DNA from: Cymbidium sinense
Taxonomy: Eukaryota; Streptophyta; Magnoliopsida; Asparagales; Orchidaceae
NCBI GenBank assembly: GCA_021442155.1
Contig: CM038221.1
Coordinates: 152,325,601-152,389,600, forward strand
Length of the DNA: 64,000 bases
Direction of reading: 5' to 3'
The notes below the pieces were generated by a model. It was given only the letters and a program-made list of their open reading frames with translations, was not told where the DNA came from and made no database searches. The number at the start of each line of letters is the position of its first letter. Positions within the stretch are counted from its first letter, which is position 1. The translations under genes and the position numbers were made by a program. Shown here in pieces: positions 46,319 to 57,452 of this stretch.

Positions 46319-49109
46319 GTTAAATCGCTAGATCCATGATTTAATCCTTTAAAATCATGTGGGTTTGATCATGTCCTTGATCAGCGCCCAGAAAGTCGTA
46401 AGCATTAATGTGCAATTGATTTGATAATTTAAATAACCAATCCTGTCATGCGTAAAGAAAGCATTCGTCGATGGTCCCGTGTTGGGATAGTTATATAATT
46501 AGGTTATTTAATTACCCCTTAATCACATAAACTTCATAAATCTATAACTAAATACAAAAAAATAAAAAAAATGCAAACTTAAATTCATTTTAAAGATAAT
46601 TCAAAGGGGAATCCAATAAAATTATTTCTAATTGATTTTGAACAGTGAATTCTCCTTGTTTTAATTGAAACTTAATAACCTTAACTACTCCCTAATTTGC
46701 TTCATTAATTCCAAATTTCTTAGATATATTTAGTGGGATGACTCTACCTCATTTTCTTGGAATTTATTAATGAGTTAATTAGAAATCATAATTATTCCTA
46801 ATCACCCTCTTAATGTAATTAAGAGTAATTAAGCATGTGAATAGTGGTTTAATCACTTAATTAAGATAATTAAACATTATTTAAGTAAGTAGGAGGTTTA
46901 TGAAATAAGTTTGGGATATTTTCCCTAAGTTATTTCCTCTTTCTTAATCCAAACATAGGATTAATCCACTAATGACCTTATTAAAGCTTAATCAAACTTT
47001 CAAAATCAATCGAACTTAATCAATCCTTTCTTGGGTAGATCCTTAGTGTTCAAAAGCCTAAGGTAAATTTAAATTTTCCAACCCATGTGTGGGAAGGTTA
47101 TGAAAGTACTTAATTAAACCCTTTAGCTTAATTAATCAATAATTGTGAGCCAATTGCATTAGACCCTTCTTTCTTAGGAGCATTGCGATTATTTAAATTT
47201 TGTGGTTGCATATTATATGTTGGCTCATAATTGTTAGGTTAATTATGTTAAGTGGTATAGGTAAGGGGTAATTAATGGACTTAATTTACACCTTAACCTA
47301 AACAAATATAAAATCAACTAATGGTTCTAAAAATTAAACTAAATTCAATTCACATGGGAAATGGGTTAGGACCAGCAAGGCCTTTTCACATTTCTTAAAT
47401 CAAATCAAACTCAAAACAAAAGTAAAAATCCTTTTAAAGAAATTTTGATTCACTTTAAGTGGTCTTATTTCATAAGATTATCTTTAGGAATTAATTAGGG
47501 TGAATGAAGTTATATGCTTACATCACTTTATTTCTTTCCAAGCATGCTAAATGTTATGTGCCATATGAAAATCATGCATTCATATCTTTTGAAAAATCAA
47601 ATTAAATGAAATGTTTCCTTTATGTCAAAATTGCATGTTTTGGGTAAAGTAAGAATATGAGTGGCTATTATCACTATTAAATCAAAAACAAAATTATAAA
47701 TAAGATATATGTGCTATGTGATTTCTTCTCTTTTCTTAACATAAGTTTGTATAGGATTTGCAAAGTGTATAGTTCATTTGAAAAGAACATAACACTTGCT
47801 TAAATCCATTCTATACACTTCTATGTTATGACTTAAGAAGCTTCATTACATGTAAATTATAACCAAATCAAAAAAATAAACAAAATCTTTTGCATGATTC
47901 TTTATCCATTTATTTTCTTTTGTACATGCACATGTATTTAAGAAAAGTGGTATATTAGTCGGACATCCAGTTCTGAGGCTTTAAGTAGCCCAAGAAGGTC
48001 TTGTACCTATACCTTAGTGTAGAAAATAATGGTGTACTCACTTATGTCTTCTATACATGTAAATGTGTATTTGATTAATGGATAAAAGAATCCCGCTCTT
48101 TTTTACTTAACAAAATCATGCATCATGAAACATTCAAATTTTCTTAAGCAACATCTCTTTGCATTCATCATTAAGGTGTACTAAGATTTGTATCTGAATG
48201 CATAGATATGCTTAGGATTTATTCATATGCATGATATACATGTTGGAAGAAATAAATGGTTGTAGGTTTTGTGATAATAATTCACCTTAATTAATCCTAA
48301 AATGCCTTTCTTATTGAATATGTTTATTTAGAGCAAATCTAAACTTAGGATTTATTAAAATGCATAATAAAAATTCACTAAAGAAAAATCATTAATGAAT
48401 CTATCTTAGAAATTACTTAAGGCAAGGAGAAAAGAGAAGTTCTCTTCTCTTTTCCTCTCTTTACAACACTTAGTAATTAAGTCTAGGTTCATTCAAACCA
48501 AACCAAATCATCAAATAAAATTAACAAATCAACTAATTCACTTAAATGAAATCACCCTCTAAGTTGGACTCTTCACACTTAGAAAACTCAAACCTTAAAG
48601 CCTAGCTAAGACATGCCACACAAGCTTTAAATGGCACACACATTAGGCTAAGTCACCATTTCTAGCTCTATGTTAGGGCGATGCATGGTTTGATGCTGAC
48701 TTATTTTATGATGTAATGTTTTAGTGGATGTTAGGGTGTATGTGCATAGAATGATGATAGGCGATCTTAGTCTAATCATTATTTTATGTAGGGATTGTGC
48801 TTAAGGCGTAGTAAAATATAAATGATTTTGTAGGTTGCTTATACCCCTAAGCATAATCCAAATTAGGATAGGTGTATTTGGTTACCCATGTGTGGGATGC
48901 TAAGTCCAATTTATTCCTATAAATGCTTGGGTTGTGTGATATGTTTAGCTAATCTCTCTTTTGCAGGTTTTACCTAGATTTATTATTTCCATTTTTCATG
49001 TAATTTGTATTTAGAATGAATGTTATGGGGATTAGGATGAACATTGGTCATAAGACTATGTCTTATGCACCATGTGAAGCCTTTAGAGCAGCCACATCCC
49101 AACCAACCA

Positions 49110-49205
49110 AAAGAAGGAAAGAAAGAATGAAGAAAGAAGAAAGAAATAAAGAAATAAAGAAAAAAAGAAATGAAGAAAAGAAGAAATGAAGAAAGAAGAA
49201 TGAAG
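49110..49205 (+). repeat. AAGAA purine tract in LTR B
   Basis: Longest of the purine tracts, made of AAAGAAAGAATGAAGAAAG-like units. The reverse strand gives a false Phe/Leu/Ser-rich frame (48,983-49,258). Confidence 0.88.
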
Positions 49206-50574
49206 ACCCCCATAACATGAATTCTTTCTAAATTGTAATTAATTTTTTTATATTCCAAGTTGTATAAGGGTAGAGCTCAGCTACCCATATTTTTTTTTGG
49301 ATTGTGCGGTGGTACCCGACCACAAAGGCCTCTTATTCTTTTGTGCTAGCTTTATAAAATTATTTGATGTTTGTTTAGCTTATGCATTAAGATGACATAT
49401 TTTTCTTAGTTTCTTTCTTACTTTGATGAATGGCCTGGATGCGATTAGACTCCTAGGGAAAATAAATTTTCTATCCAATTAATCAACTCAAAATAAAAAT
49501 TAACAACTCATAACCTCACCTAAATCCTAGGTTATAAATCAAGATAAAAGATTTAGCAACCCCTTAGCTAGATGTTGTATGTCTCACATCATGCATAAAA
49601 AGCATCTTGCTTCACTCTTGCTTATGGAGGGCTTCCACCTTTGCCAAGGAACTTGGCTTGACCTTTGAGAGCCATGGTGGAAACACACCTCCTTCTTGCT
49701 GATTTTGGCCCATAACCAATTTCTCATACATTAGGCATATGAATCTCATAGTCTGTGTCAAATAAATTGTCCAAAAAATGAAAATAAAACTTAACAAAAT
49801 TTACATTAGATTTAAGTCATTATTCATGCCTACATGATCTAGTCTCTTAGGGAGTGTGTTTAAGGACTTAGTCTCTTTCTAAATAAACAATAGCCTAGCT
49901 ATCTTGCAAAAGCATATGACTTGCCTACATGTATTTAAAATCATAGGAGGAGTTAGTTGGCAGCCACCCCTAGGTGGTTCTAAGTCCAACAGTTGGGTGG
50001 TTTATCCTCTCTTGTGGAGGTAAACTATATACCATTTTTCCTTAGATTTAGGTTGCTTTATGCCAAAACTCCCTAAATTTAGGTTCTGAGATTGCTATTT
50101 CTCCTTTACGGGCTACAAGAATAAATTCTCACCTCTTTGGCATTTTCATGATCTTGTGTTTTGGAATTGTAAGCCCTAGATTTCTAATAAAAATCCAACT
50201 CAAACAATTAACTATCTTCAAATTTCAGAAATATTAAGCCCAACCATAAGATAGTTTGGGAGGCTTATTAGGCTTCCTAGTATCATAAGCATCCACTACT
50301 CATCTTCTTTTAGTTATGATAATAACTCCCTCCTCTTGTTCAATCCCACTTGATCTTCTAAAAATAACCAATTGATTGATAGTCATATCTTTGAAATCTT
50401 TGGAGACAATGATCATTTACCTTAATCAAGAGTATTCTCAAGGAATCTTATTTCTTAAGATGTAATTAACTATGGGGGCTTGCCTCCATAGGGAACTTAA
50501 CGAACCTGATTTAAAATAAATCCTACTTTACTTTTCATGTATAAAGTAGGGGAAGAATCTCTACATCCAAGACC

Positions 50575-50830
50575 GTAGTCCTTAGAGTCCTCATTAGGTG
50601 ATTGGGTCCATTGTGGGATGGTAACATCTATCTTTGAGAAAGTACATCATTCCTCAATGCCATACCCATCATAGAACATCTCTATCATGGTGTCCAACAA
50701 CATAGTCCTTAATCCTCATTGGGTGATTTCCATAGGATGGTGACTTCTATCAGAAAGTACATCATTCCTCAATGCCATACCCGATCACCCTAATGAGAAC
50801 ATCTGCGAATCTACATGGTGTCCAACAAGA
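50575..50830 (+). repeat. Partial tandem duplication near the end of LTR B
   Basis: The segment with TAGTCCTTAGAGTCCTCATT, GGGATGGTAAC, AAGTACATCATTCCTCAATG and GGTGTCCAACAA is followed by a second version with TAGTCCTTAATCCTCATTGG, GGATGGTGAC, the same AAGTACATCATTCCTCAATG and GGTGTCCAACAAG. Other LTRs have it once (for example 61,780-61,920). Unit about 120 bp. Confidence 0.75.
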
Positions 50831-50912
50831 ACGTGTTATTTTTGTCTTCATTTATTTTTCAAAAGATAGATGAAGATGAAATTAAATAAAAAAATTTCAC
50901 CATAGATTTTTC

Positions 50913-50930
50913 TGGCGACTCTGCTGGGGA
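50913..50930 (+). other. Primer-binding site of element B
   Basis: TGGCGACTCTGCTGGGGA, eight bases after the LTR end. It starts with TGG, complementary to the tRNA CCA end, and is better preserved than in element A. The donor tRNA is probably a tRNA-Arg (inference). Confidence 0.78.
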
Positions 50931-51359
50931 TGGTTCCTCTCTCCATCTTTGGTAAATGATTGTTGTCTCCAAGTATCGATAGTGAATTTATATTTCATAC
51001 GAATCCGAGACTATCTTTCTTTTCCGTTGGCACTTAGTTTATTTCATTCTTAAGCTAAGCTAGCTAATATCCTTTAGGTTTTAGGACATCACACCATGTA
51101 GGTCTTAAAATCCCTATTGGGTTCCCCAATAGGTGAAAATAAAATTTAATAAAAATAGATTACTAAAGACCTTCCTCATTACCATTTCTATGGTAAGGAA
51201 AGGTTCATTCTAAAAAAATAAAAATAAAAAAATCTTTTATAAAAAATAATTTCTAGAAAGCACTTTTCAAAATGAACATAATAAAATATCTCAACCTCAT
51301 CAACAATCTTCAAAATTTTTATATGTAGGGTCTTTTAAAAAATCAAAATTAACAATCAT

Positions 51360-54045
51360 TTTTTCAAAAAGCGCAAATGAACATCCTCATTCAATTTATT
51401 GAATGAAGATTTCATTTTCAAAATAAAATCAATAATCCCCTTTTCAAAAACAAAATCAATAATCGTCTTTTCAAAAATAAAATCAATAATCATCATTTCA
51501 AAAATAAAATCAATAATCATCTTTTCAGAAACAAAATCAAAAATCACCTTTTCAAAAAGCACAAATGAACATTCTCATTCAATATACCTAAATTTATTGA
51601 ATGAAGATTTCATTTCTAAACAAAATCAACAATCATCTTTTCAAAAAAAAAATCAACAACCATATTTTCAAAAAAAAATAATAATAAAACAAAATCAACA
51701 ATTATCTTTTCAAAATCAAAATCCAAAATCATCTTTTCAAAAAGCACAAATGAACATGCTCATTCAATTTATTGAATGAAGATTTCATTTTTAAATTAAA
51801 AAAAAAATCAATAATCATCTTTTCAAAAACAAAATTAAAAATCACCTTTCGAAAAGCACAAATGAATATCCTCATTCAATTTATTGAATGAAGATTTCAT
51901 TTTCAAATAAAAAAAAATCAACAATCATCTTTTCAAAAACAAAAATTAAAAATCACCTTTTCAAAAAGCAATAATCACACACACAAAATTTCATTTTTGA
52001 AATATAAAACATAATTAATTCCCATTTGACATACCCAAATTTGTCAAATGAGAGTTTCACTTTCCAAAATAAATTTGGATTCTTTATTTATCATATTCAA
52101 ATTTGCTAAATAAAGATCTCACTTTTCAAAAAATTAAAATAATAAAAAACCAAAAAGACACTTTGGATTCTTCATTCAGCATACCCAAATTTGCTAAGTG
52201 AAGATCCTCTTTTCAAAAATAAAAAAAATCAAAACATACTTGGATTCTTCATTTAGCATACCCAAATTTGATAAGTGAAGATCCTCTTTTCAAAAAATCA
52301 AAATATCAAAACATGAAACACATTTGGATTCTTCATTTAGCATGCACAAATTTGCTAAGCAAAGATCCTCCTTTCAAAATCAAAAATTAAAATACATTTG
52401 GACTCTTTATTTAGCATACCCAAATTTGCTAAGTGAAGATCCTCTTTTCAAAATCAAAATACATTTGGATCTTTTATTTATCATGCCCAAATTTGCTAAA
52501 TAAAGATTCCTCTTTTCAAAATCAAAACAAATTTGGATCTTTTATTTAGCATACACAAATTTTCTAAGTAAAGATCCTCTTTTCAAAAATAAAAAAAAAT
52601 CAAAACACATTTGGATTCTTCATTTAGCATACCCCAATTTGCTAAGTGAAGATCCTCTTTTCAAAAATCAAAACGTCAAAACATGGAACACATTTGGATC
52701 TTTTATTTAGCATACCCAAATTTGCTAAGTAAAGATCCTCTTTTCAAAAAATCAAAAATCATAAACACACTTGGATTCTTCATTTAGCATAGCCAAATTT
52801 GCTAAATAAAGATCCTCTTTTCAAAAAATCAAAAATCAAATTATATTTGGATTCTTCATTTAGCATACCCAAATTTTCTAAGTGAAGATCCTCTTTTCAA
52901 AAAAATCAAAACACCAAAACATGAAACACATTTGGATTCTTCATTTAGCATTCCCAAATTTGCAAAGTGAAGATACTCTTTTCAAAAATAAAATTAAAAA
53001 AATAAATAAATAAAACACATTTGGATTCTTCATTTAGCTTACCCAAATTTGCTAAGTGAAGATCCTCTTTTCAAAAACTAAAACATGAAACACATTTGGA
53101 TTCTTCATTTAGCATACCCAAATTTGCTAATTGAAGATCCTCTTTTCAAAAATCAAAAATAAAAAATCAAAACATATTTGGATTCTTCATTTATCTTACC
53201 AAACTTGCTAAGTGAAGATACTCTTTTCAAAAATCAAAACATTAAAACATGAAACAAATGGATTCTTCATTTAGCATACCCAAATTTGCTAAGTGAAGGT
53301 CCTCTTTTCAAAAATAAAAAATCAAGCATATTTGGATTCTTCATTTAGCATACCCAAATTTGCGAAGTGAAGATCCTCTTTTCAAAAATCAAAACATGAA
53401 AAACATTTGGATCTTTTATTTAGCATACCCAAATTTGCTAAGTAAAGATCCTCCTTTCAAAAAAAAATCAAAAAATCAAAACACATTTGGATTCTTCATT
53501 TAGCAAACACAAATTTGCTAAGTGAAGATCCTCCTTTCTAAATAAAAAAAAAAACACATTTGGATCTTTCATTTAGCATACCCAAATTTGCTAAGTGAAG
53601 ATCCTCTTTTCAAAAAATCAAAACAAAAGAAAACCTTTGGACTTTACTTAGCATACACAAATTTGCTAAGTAAAATTCAACACATAATTCACAAACAATC
53701 AAAAGAAGAAGAAAATTGTTTTCAAACAACTTATTTAGCATACCCAAACTTGCTAAATGAGTAAATCTCAAAAAAAAAAAAAATCAATTGACCCTTTATT
53801 TTAACATACTCAAATTTGTTAAATGAAGGGTCCCCAAACAACGAAAAATCAAATTCAAATATAAACCAATTGAAGCATCAAAATCTTGTCAAAATATTTG
53901 AACCCATTTCTAACATACACAAATTTGTTGAAAAGGTTTCTAAATTCAAAAAATCTCCTCTCCAATTCTAAATTCAAAAATCTCTCCTAAAATTAAATAG
54001 CCCCACTTAACATATTCAAATAGTTGAGTGTGGGTTAAAATTCTA
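51360..54045 (+). repeat. Tandem array of ~30 hairpin units in the leader of B
   Basis: Same kind of array as in element A. Common unit, about 70-85 bp: GGATCTTTTATTTAGCA (52,696-52,712), loop, TGCTAAGTAAAGATCC (52,723-52,738), then CTTTTCAAAAATCAAAAC spacer. Other arm types: CATTCAAT/ATTGAATG near 51,385 and 51,580; CCCATTTGACA/TGTCAAATGAG near 52,021; GACCCTTTATTTTAACA (53,790-53,806) with TGTTAAATGAAGGGTC (53,817-53,832); CCCCACTTAACA with GTTGAGTGTGGG near 54,002. The early units (51,350-51,900) have partly lost their loop. The open frames at 51,356-51,779 arise from low-complexity spacer and are not genes. Confidence 0.85.
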
Positions 54046-54164
54046 AAAACAAATTAAAGCGAAAATCTAATTTGAGTTTATTTTCCAAAATTGCAGACTT
54101 TCAACTCAGTTTTAGTCAATTTTTAGTTCAGTTCAGTTCTAAATGGAAACTCAGAAGTACGTGT

Positions 54165-54180
54165 TTACTTTTCCTTTCAG
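54165..54180 (+). promoter_or_regulatory. Possible 3' splice acceptor before the B gag
   Basis: TTTACTTTTCCTTTCAG, a pyrimidine tract and CAG, ends one base before the gag ATG (54,182). Together with the donor-like GAGGTATG in LTR B (46,085) it would remove an 8.1 kb leader containing the hairpin array. In element A the AG is lost (CCCCATGGG at 27,141). Splicing is inferred. Confidence 0.4.
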
Positions 54181-54181
54181 G

Positions 54182-54618
54182 ATGGATTTGGCCTTGGATC
54201 GGGCCAGCCTCTCACAGACTGATTTTGCCCACCTCATTCATTTTGGCTGAGGTTTTGAGGGGGCTAGGATCACTTGTGAGGGGACCACCCTCACAACAGT
54301 TAGCAGGAGTGTGGAGACCAGGCAGAAGCCAGTCATCCACATTGAGATGCCGTCAGAGTCAGAGTTTCCCTCACCGAAGAGGAAGGCTATGACAGTTCTC
54401 GCAGTAGTTGTAGTTTCAGCACCAGCTTGCTCAGTGGTTCCCATTTATGCCCTAGTACAGGCTAGCACCCACTCGTTGGCTTCTTCTAAAGGAAGGCTCC
54501 CCTAGATTTAAGCATAGTCTCCCCTACCTACTAGGTAGGGTCTAGTTCCCATGTTGTTCCTCTCAGTAGGACCTAGCGTCGCAACAGATGCCGCAAGATC
54601 AAACGGCATCATGTACGC
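54182..54618 (+). pseudogene. Element B gag, N-terminal piece
   Basis: Opens MDLALDRASL, parallel to MDLALDQVSF of element A at 27,150, and shares with it the words EMPSESEFPSPKRK (A: NMPSNSDIPSLKRK) and THSLASSKG (A: THSLAPSEG). A stop interrupts early (after HLIHFG) and the frame changes. Solo LTR C splits the gene after CATGTACGC; it resumes at 61,995. The function would be capsid formation; this N-terminal part has no named domain. Confidence 0.72.
54614..54618. repeat. Target-site duplication of LTR C, left copy
   Basis: TACGC directly before TGTTGACC. Partner TGCGC at 61,995-61,999 directly after ...ACCACA; one difference. Confidence 0.75.
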
Positions 54619-55459
54619 TGTTGACCTCATTTTTAGAATGAGGTCTCAACCTCTCTATCTTAGATATAGGATTCCTCTTAGACACTAAGAGCTCCTTAAT
54701 CTTAAGACACTTCTAGTGATTAGGTGAACACTTAATCTTACCTTAGAGACTTAGAAAAGTTAGCCATAGGAATAGGCCATGCCTTAGGGGTGTTAGGAAA
54801 ACTTGCCTATCCTATAGCTTTAAAAAAATCCTTACTTTCTTCTTTCAAATCAACTTCAAATTCAAATCAACTTCAATTCCAAATCAAACCTTTAATTGAT
54901 TCCAACTTAATTGATTTTATCAAATCCAAATCAACTTTAAATCTAAATCAACTTCAAACTAAAATCAATTCCAAATGATTGAAACTCATGATTCAATTCC
55001 AAATCAAAAATCTTTCCTAAGCCACTTTGATTTCATCTTATGGACTTAGCTCAAATCAAATTCAGATCACTTCAAATTCAAAAGATTTTCTCATAACCCA
55101 TTTATATTCTCATTTATATTTACAAATATAAATGAAATATAAATTCAAGTAGCCAAAACCAAATTCAAAACTCAAATCCAAACTCAACCTAAATTCAACC
55201 TAAACTCTTTAAAGTCAAATTCTTTAACTTAACCAAATCAAACTCAAATCAATTTAGACCTTTGGATTTTCTATTCAAACAATAAATCCTTCAATCACAA
55301 ACCAAATTCAAACATAAAATTCAATTATCAAATCAAAACTAAATTCAAAACTCAAACCAACAACCATGTTCATCCTTTGAACTTGAAATTATCAAATGAA
55401 TCAAAACCCATTTGACTCCAAATCACTTGCAAATGGATTTATATTTCAATCATAAGTCC

Positions 55460-56340
55460 ATATGTGAGTTCAACCAAACTTGAATCAAGCCTTGATCAAG
55501 TCAATTGACCCAGTTAGGCTCACTTGAGCCAAAGTGACCTAAAAGTACCTTTTTGAGCCAAATTCTAATCCTAGCCAAATTGGATTGAACTAAGCCCATC
55601 TAAGCCTCACATTATGAGCAAAAATCATCATAAGATGATCAATCACTCAAATTGGGTCAAACCAAGTCAAACCTAGCTTTTGACCAAGTCAACACTTAAC
55701 TTAAATGAAACCCAAACTTGCCAAACTCCACTATAGGCCAAATTGATTGAAACCATTGATCAAAACCAATTCATGATCAATGATTGAACTTGGCCAAATC
55801 ATCATTTGAGTCAAACCTAGCCGAAATGGCCACATGACCCAAGTTAACATAAAAAGTCAAAATATGTCAAATCTTGATCTAAGAAAAATTGATTGTAACC
55901 AATGGGTCACATTCATTTCAAATCACTTGTTGAACTTGACCAAAGCCTTAATTTGGCCAATTAGACCCATCCTAGTCCAATTGACCATGAACCCAACATG
56001 ACCTAAAAGGTTAAATCAAGCCAAAATCAAATCAAACCAAAATTGATTGAAACCAAAGCTTGCAAAATATTTCAAATGATCAACTAAGCCTAAACCAACC
56101 CATGACCTAACCTAATTGGGTCAAATGGGTCAAATTGGTCATACTTGACCCATTTGACCTAAGTGAACTCAATTGAACCAAAGCAAAATATAAATCAAAT
56201 TGAACCAAACCAATTATACCAAATCACTCCAAATGATCATTTCAACTTGACCTAACCCATGGTTTGACCCAATTTGACCAATTGGTCAACTTTACCCAAG
56301 TTGCCCCATTTTGACCTAAATGAGTCAACATGAGCCAAAT
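55460..56340 (+). promoter_or_regulatory. TTGACC/GGTCAA-dense region of LTR C
   Basis: Dense TTGACC and GGTCAA words, with TTGACCAATTGGTCAA at 56,274-56,289. Candidate W-box cluster about 440 bp upstream of the TATA-like palindrome. Confidence 0.42.
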
Positions 56341-56781
56341 GATATCAAATCAACACCAGATTCATTGAAAATTGACACAACCCATTTTTCAATCATATCA
56401 AATCAGCTTAAATCAAAATCAAAGCCAAATAGCCATTTTACCCCTAGGTCAAAGGGTAACCTATGATCAAATTCACTTGGAATTTGATCATATTCTAACT
56501 CAAGACCACTTGGCATCCTCCTAGTGGACCATTTGAACACACCAAGGATGGTGCACATGACCCAATGGGTTTGGGCAGCCAAACCCAACCCCAAAGGCCA
56601 AAATCACCACCTCAAAATTCTCCACATGGATCACCTCCTCCACTCATTTAACCCATGTGCACGTCCACTCCCCTCCTACCAAAATTGAACCACCTGGAGC
56701 TCATAACAACCTAAACAACCCATTCCATGTGATTAATTTGATCAAAATGATAAAATGAGCTTCGGCTGTCTGATTCAAGTA

Positions 56782-56800
56782 GGGGGAGATATACTCCCCC
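56782..56800 (+). promoter_or_regulatory. TATA-like palindrome of LTR C
   Basis: GGGGGAGATATACTCCCCC, the longest version, with seven-base perfect arms around ATATA. Confidence 0.5.
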
Positions 56801-57194
56801 TCATTCCATTCTAATTCAACACCCTTGCACTCGATTGAGCCCTAGGAACCTAGAGGAAGCTCCCCAAGCTCTCCCAAGAATTTCCAAGCTCTCTCCATTT
56901 TTCTCCGTTTTACTCAAGCTAAAACAGGGGAAGAAAACCAAAACTCAAACTAACTCACTCCATAGAATCCAAATTCCTCTTGCAAGAACCATCAAGGGAC
57001 CAAGCTCACCCAAATCATTTCCCAAGCATCCAAGCCAAGGGAAGGAGGAGTTCGATCAAAGTCGCAAGCCATTGAAGAAAGCTTTGGTCAATTAGAAGAT
57101 CCTTATAAATTGAACCTTCAAAATCTCAACAGGGCTTCGTCTCCACTAGACGAAGCTACCTCAATGGTTGGAAGCGTTGGTGATAGCCTCCGAT

Positions 57195-57202
57195 GAGGTA
57201 TG
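57195..57202 (+). promoter_or_regulatory. Possible 5' splice donor in LTR C
   Basis: GAGGTATG with GT at 57,198-57,199, about 400 bp downstream of the palindrome, in the same place as the donor-like words of LTRs A and B. Confidence 0.35.
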
Positions 57203-57403
57203 CTTCAAAACTGAGCTCTCATTGAAAATTCTTTGGTCCTTTGTGAAGGGAAGTGTAATCCCAATAAATTTTTACCATTGGATGTGCTTCTCCTTGCTTC
57301 TTGATGGTGTGGGTTGAATCCCTTCCCAATCCGAGCTCAAGTGAGCTAGGATCAAGCCATGGAGGACGGACGGTCTCCATCTCCCATAGGTGAGGGCAGA
57401 GAT

Positions 57404-57452
57404 GAATCATGGACCGTCCATCCCGCATGTTTTGGATGGATGGTCCTGATTA
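57404..57452. repeat. GTCCATCC hairpin of LTR C
   Basis: AATCATGGACCGTCCATCC pairs with GGATGGATGGTCCTGATT around a CGCATGTTTT loop. Compared with LTR A, the arm GGTCG/CGACC has become GGACCG/TGGTCC, so pairing is largely kept while bases changed. Confidence 0.7.

Larger units (their letters stand above)
45107..50904 (+). mobile_element. 5' LTR of element B, right piece
   Basis: Continues LTR B after element A; with 15,479-17,022 it totals about 7.35 kb, the same as solo LTR C (7,376 bp). Landmarks: palindrome GGAGATATACTCC (45,733-45,745), donor-like GAGGTATG (46,085), hairpin (46,290), the GGTATATTAGTCGGACATCC segment (47,950), purine tract (49,110-49,205), end CACCATA at 50,904. A partial duplication lies near its end (50,575-50,830). 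The open frame at 45,768-46,067 is in the presumed transcribed leader but is not conserved in the other copies, so it is not called a gene. Confidence 0.87.

Noticed and set aside
48983..49258. Hydrophobic Phe/Leu/Ser-rich possible membrane protein
   Set aside because: It is the reverse strand of the AAGAA purine tract; a similar frame at 22,842 has the same cause.
51399..51779. 126-residue Ile/Ser/Lys-rich open frame
   Set aside because: It is made of repeated A-rich spacer and hairpin arms in the noncoding leader of B, and no similar frame is kept in A.
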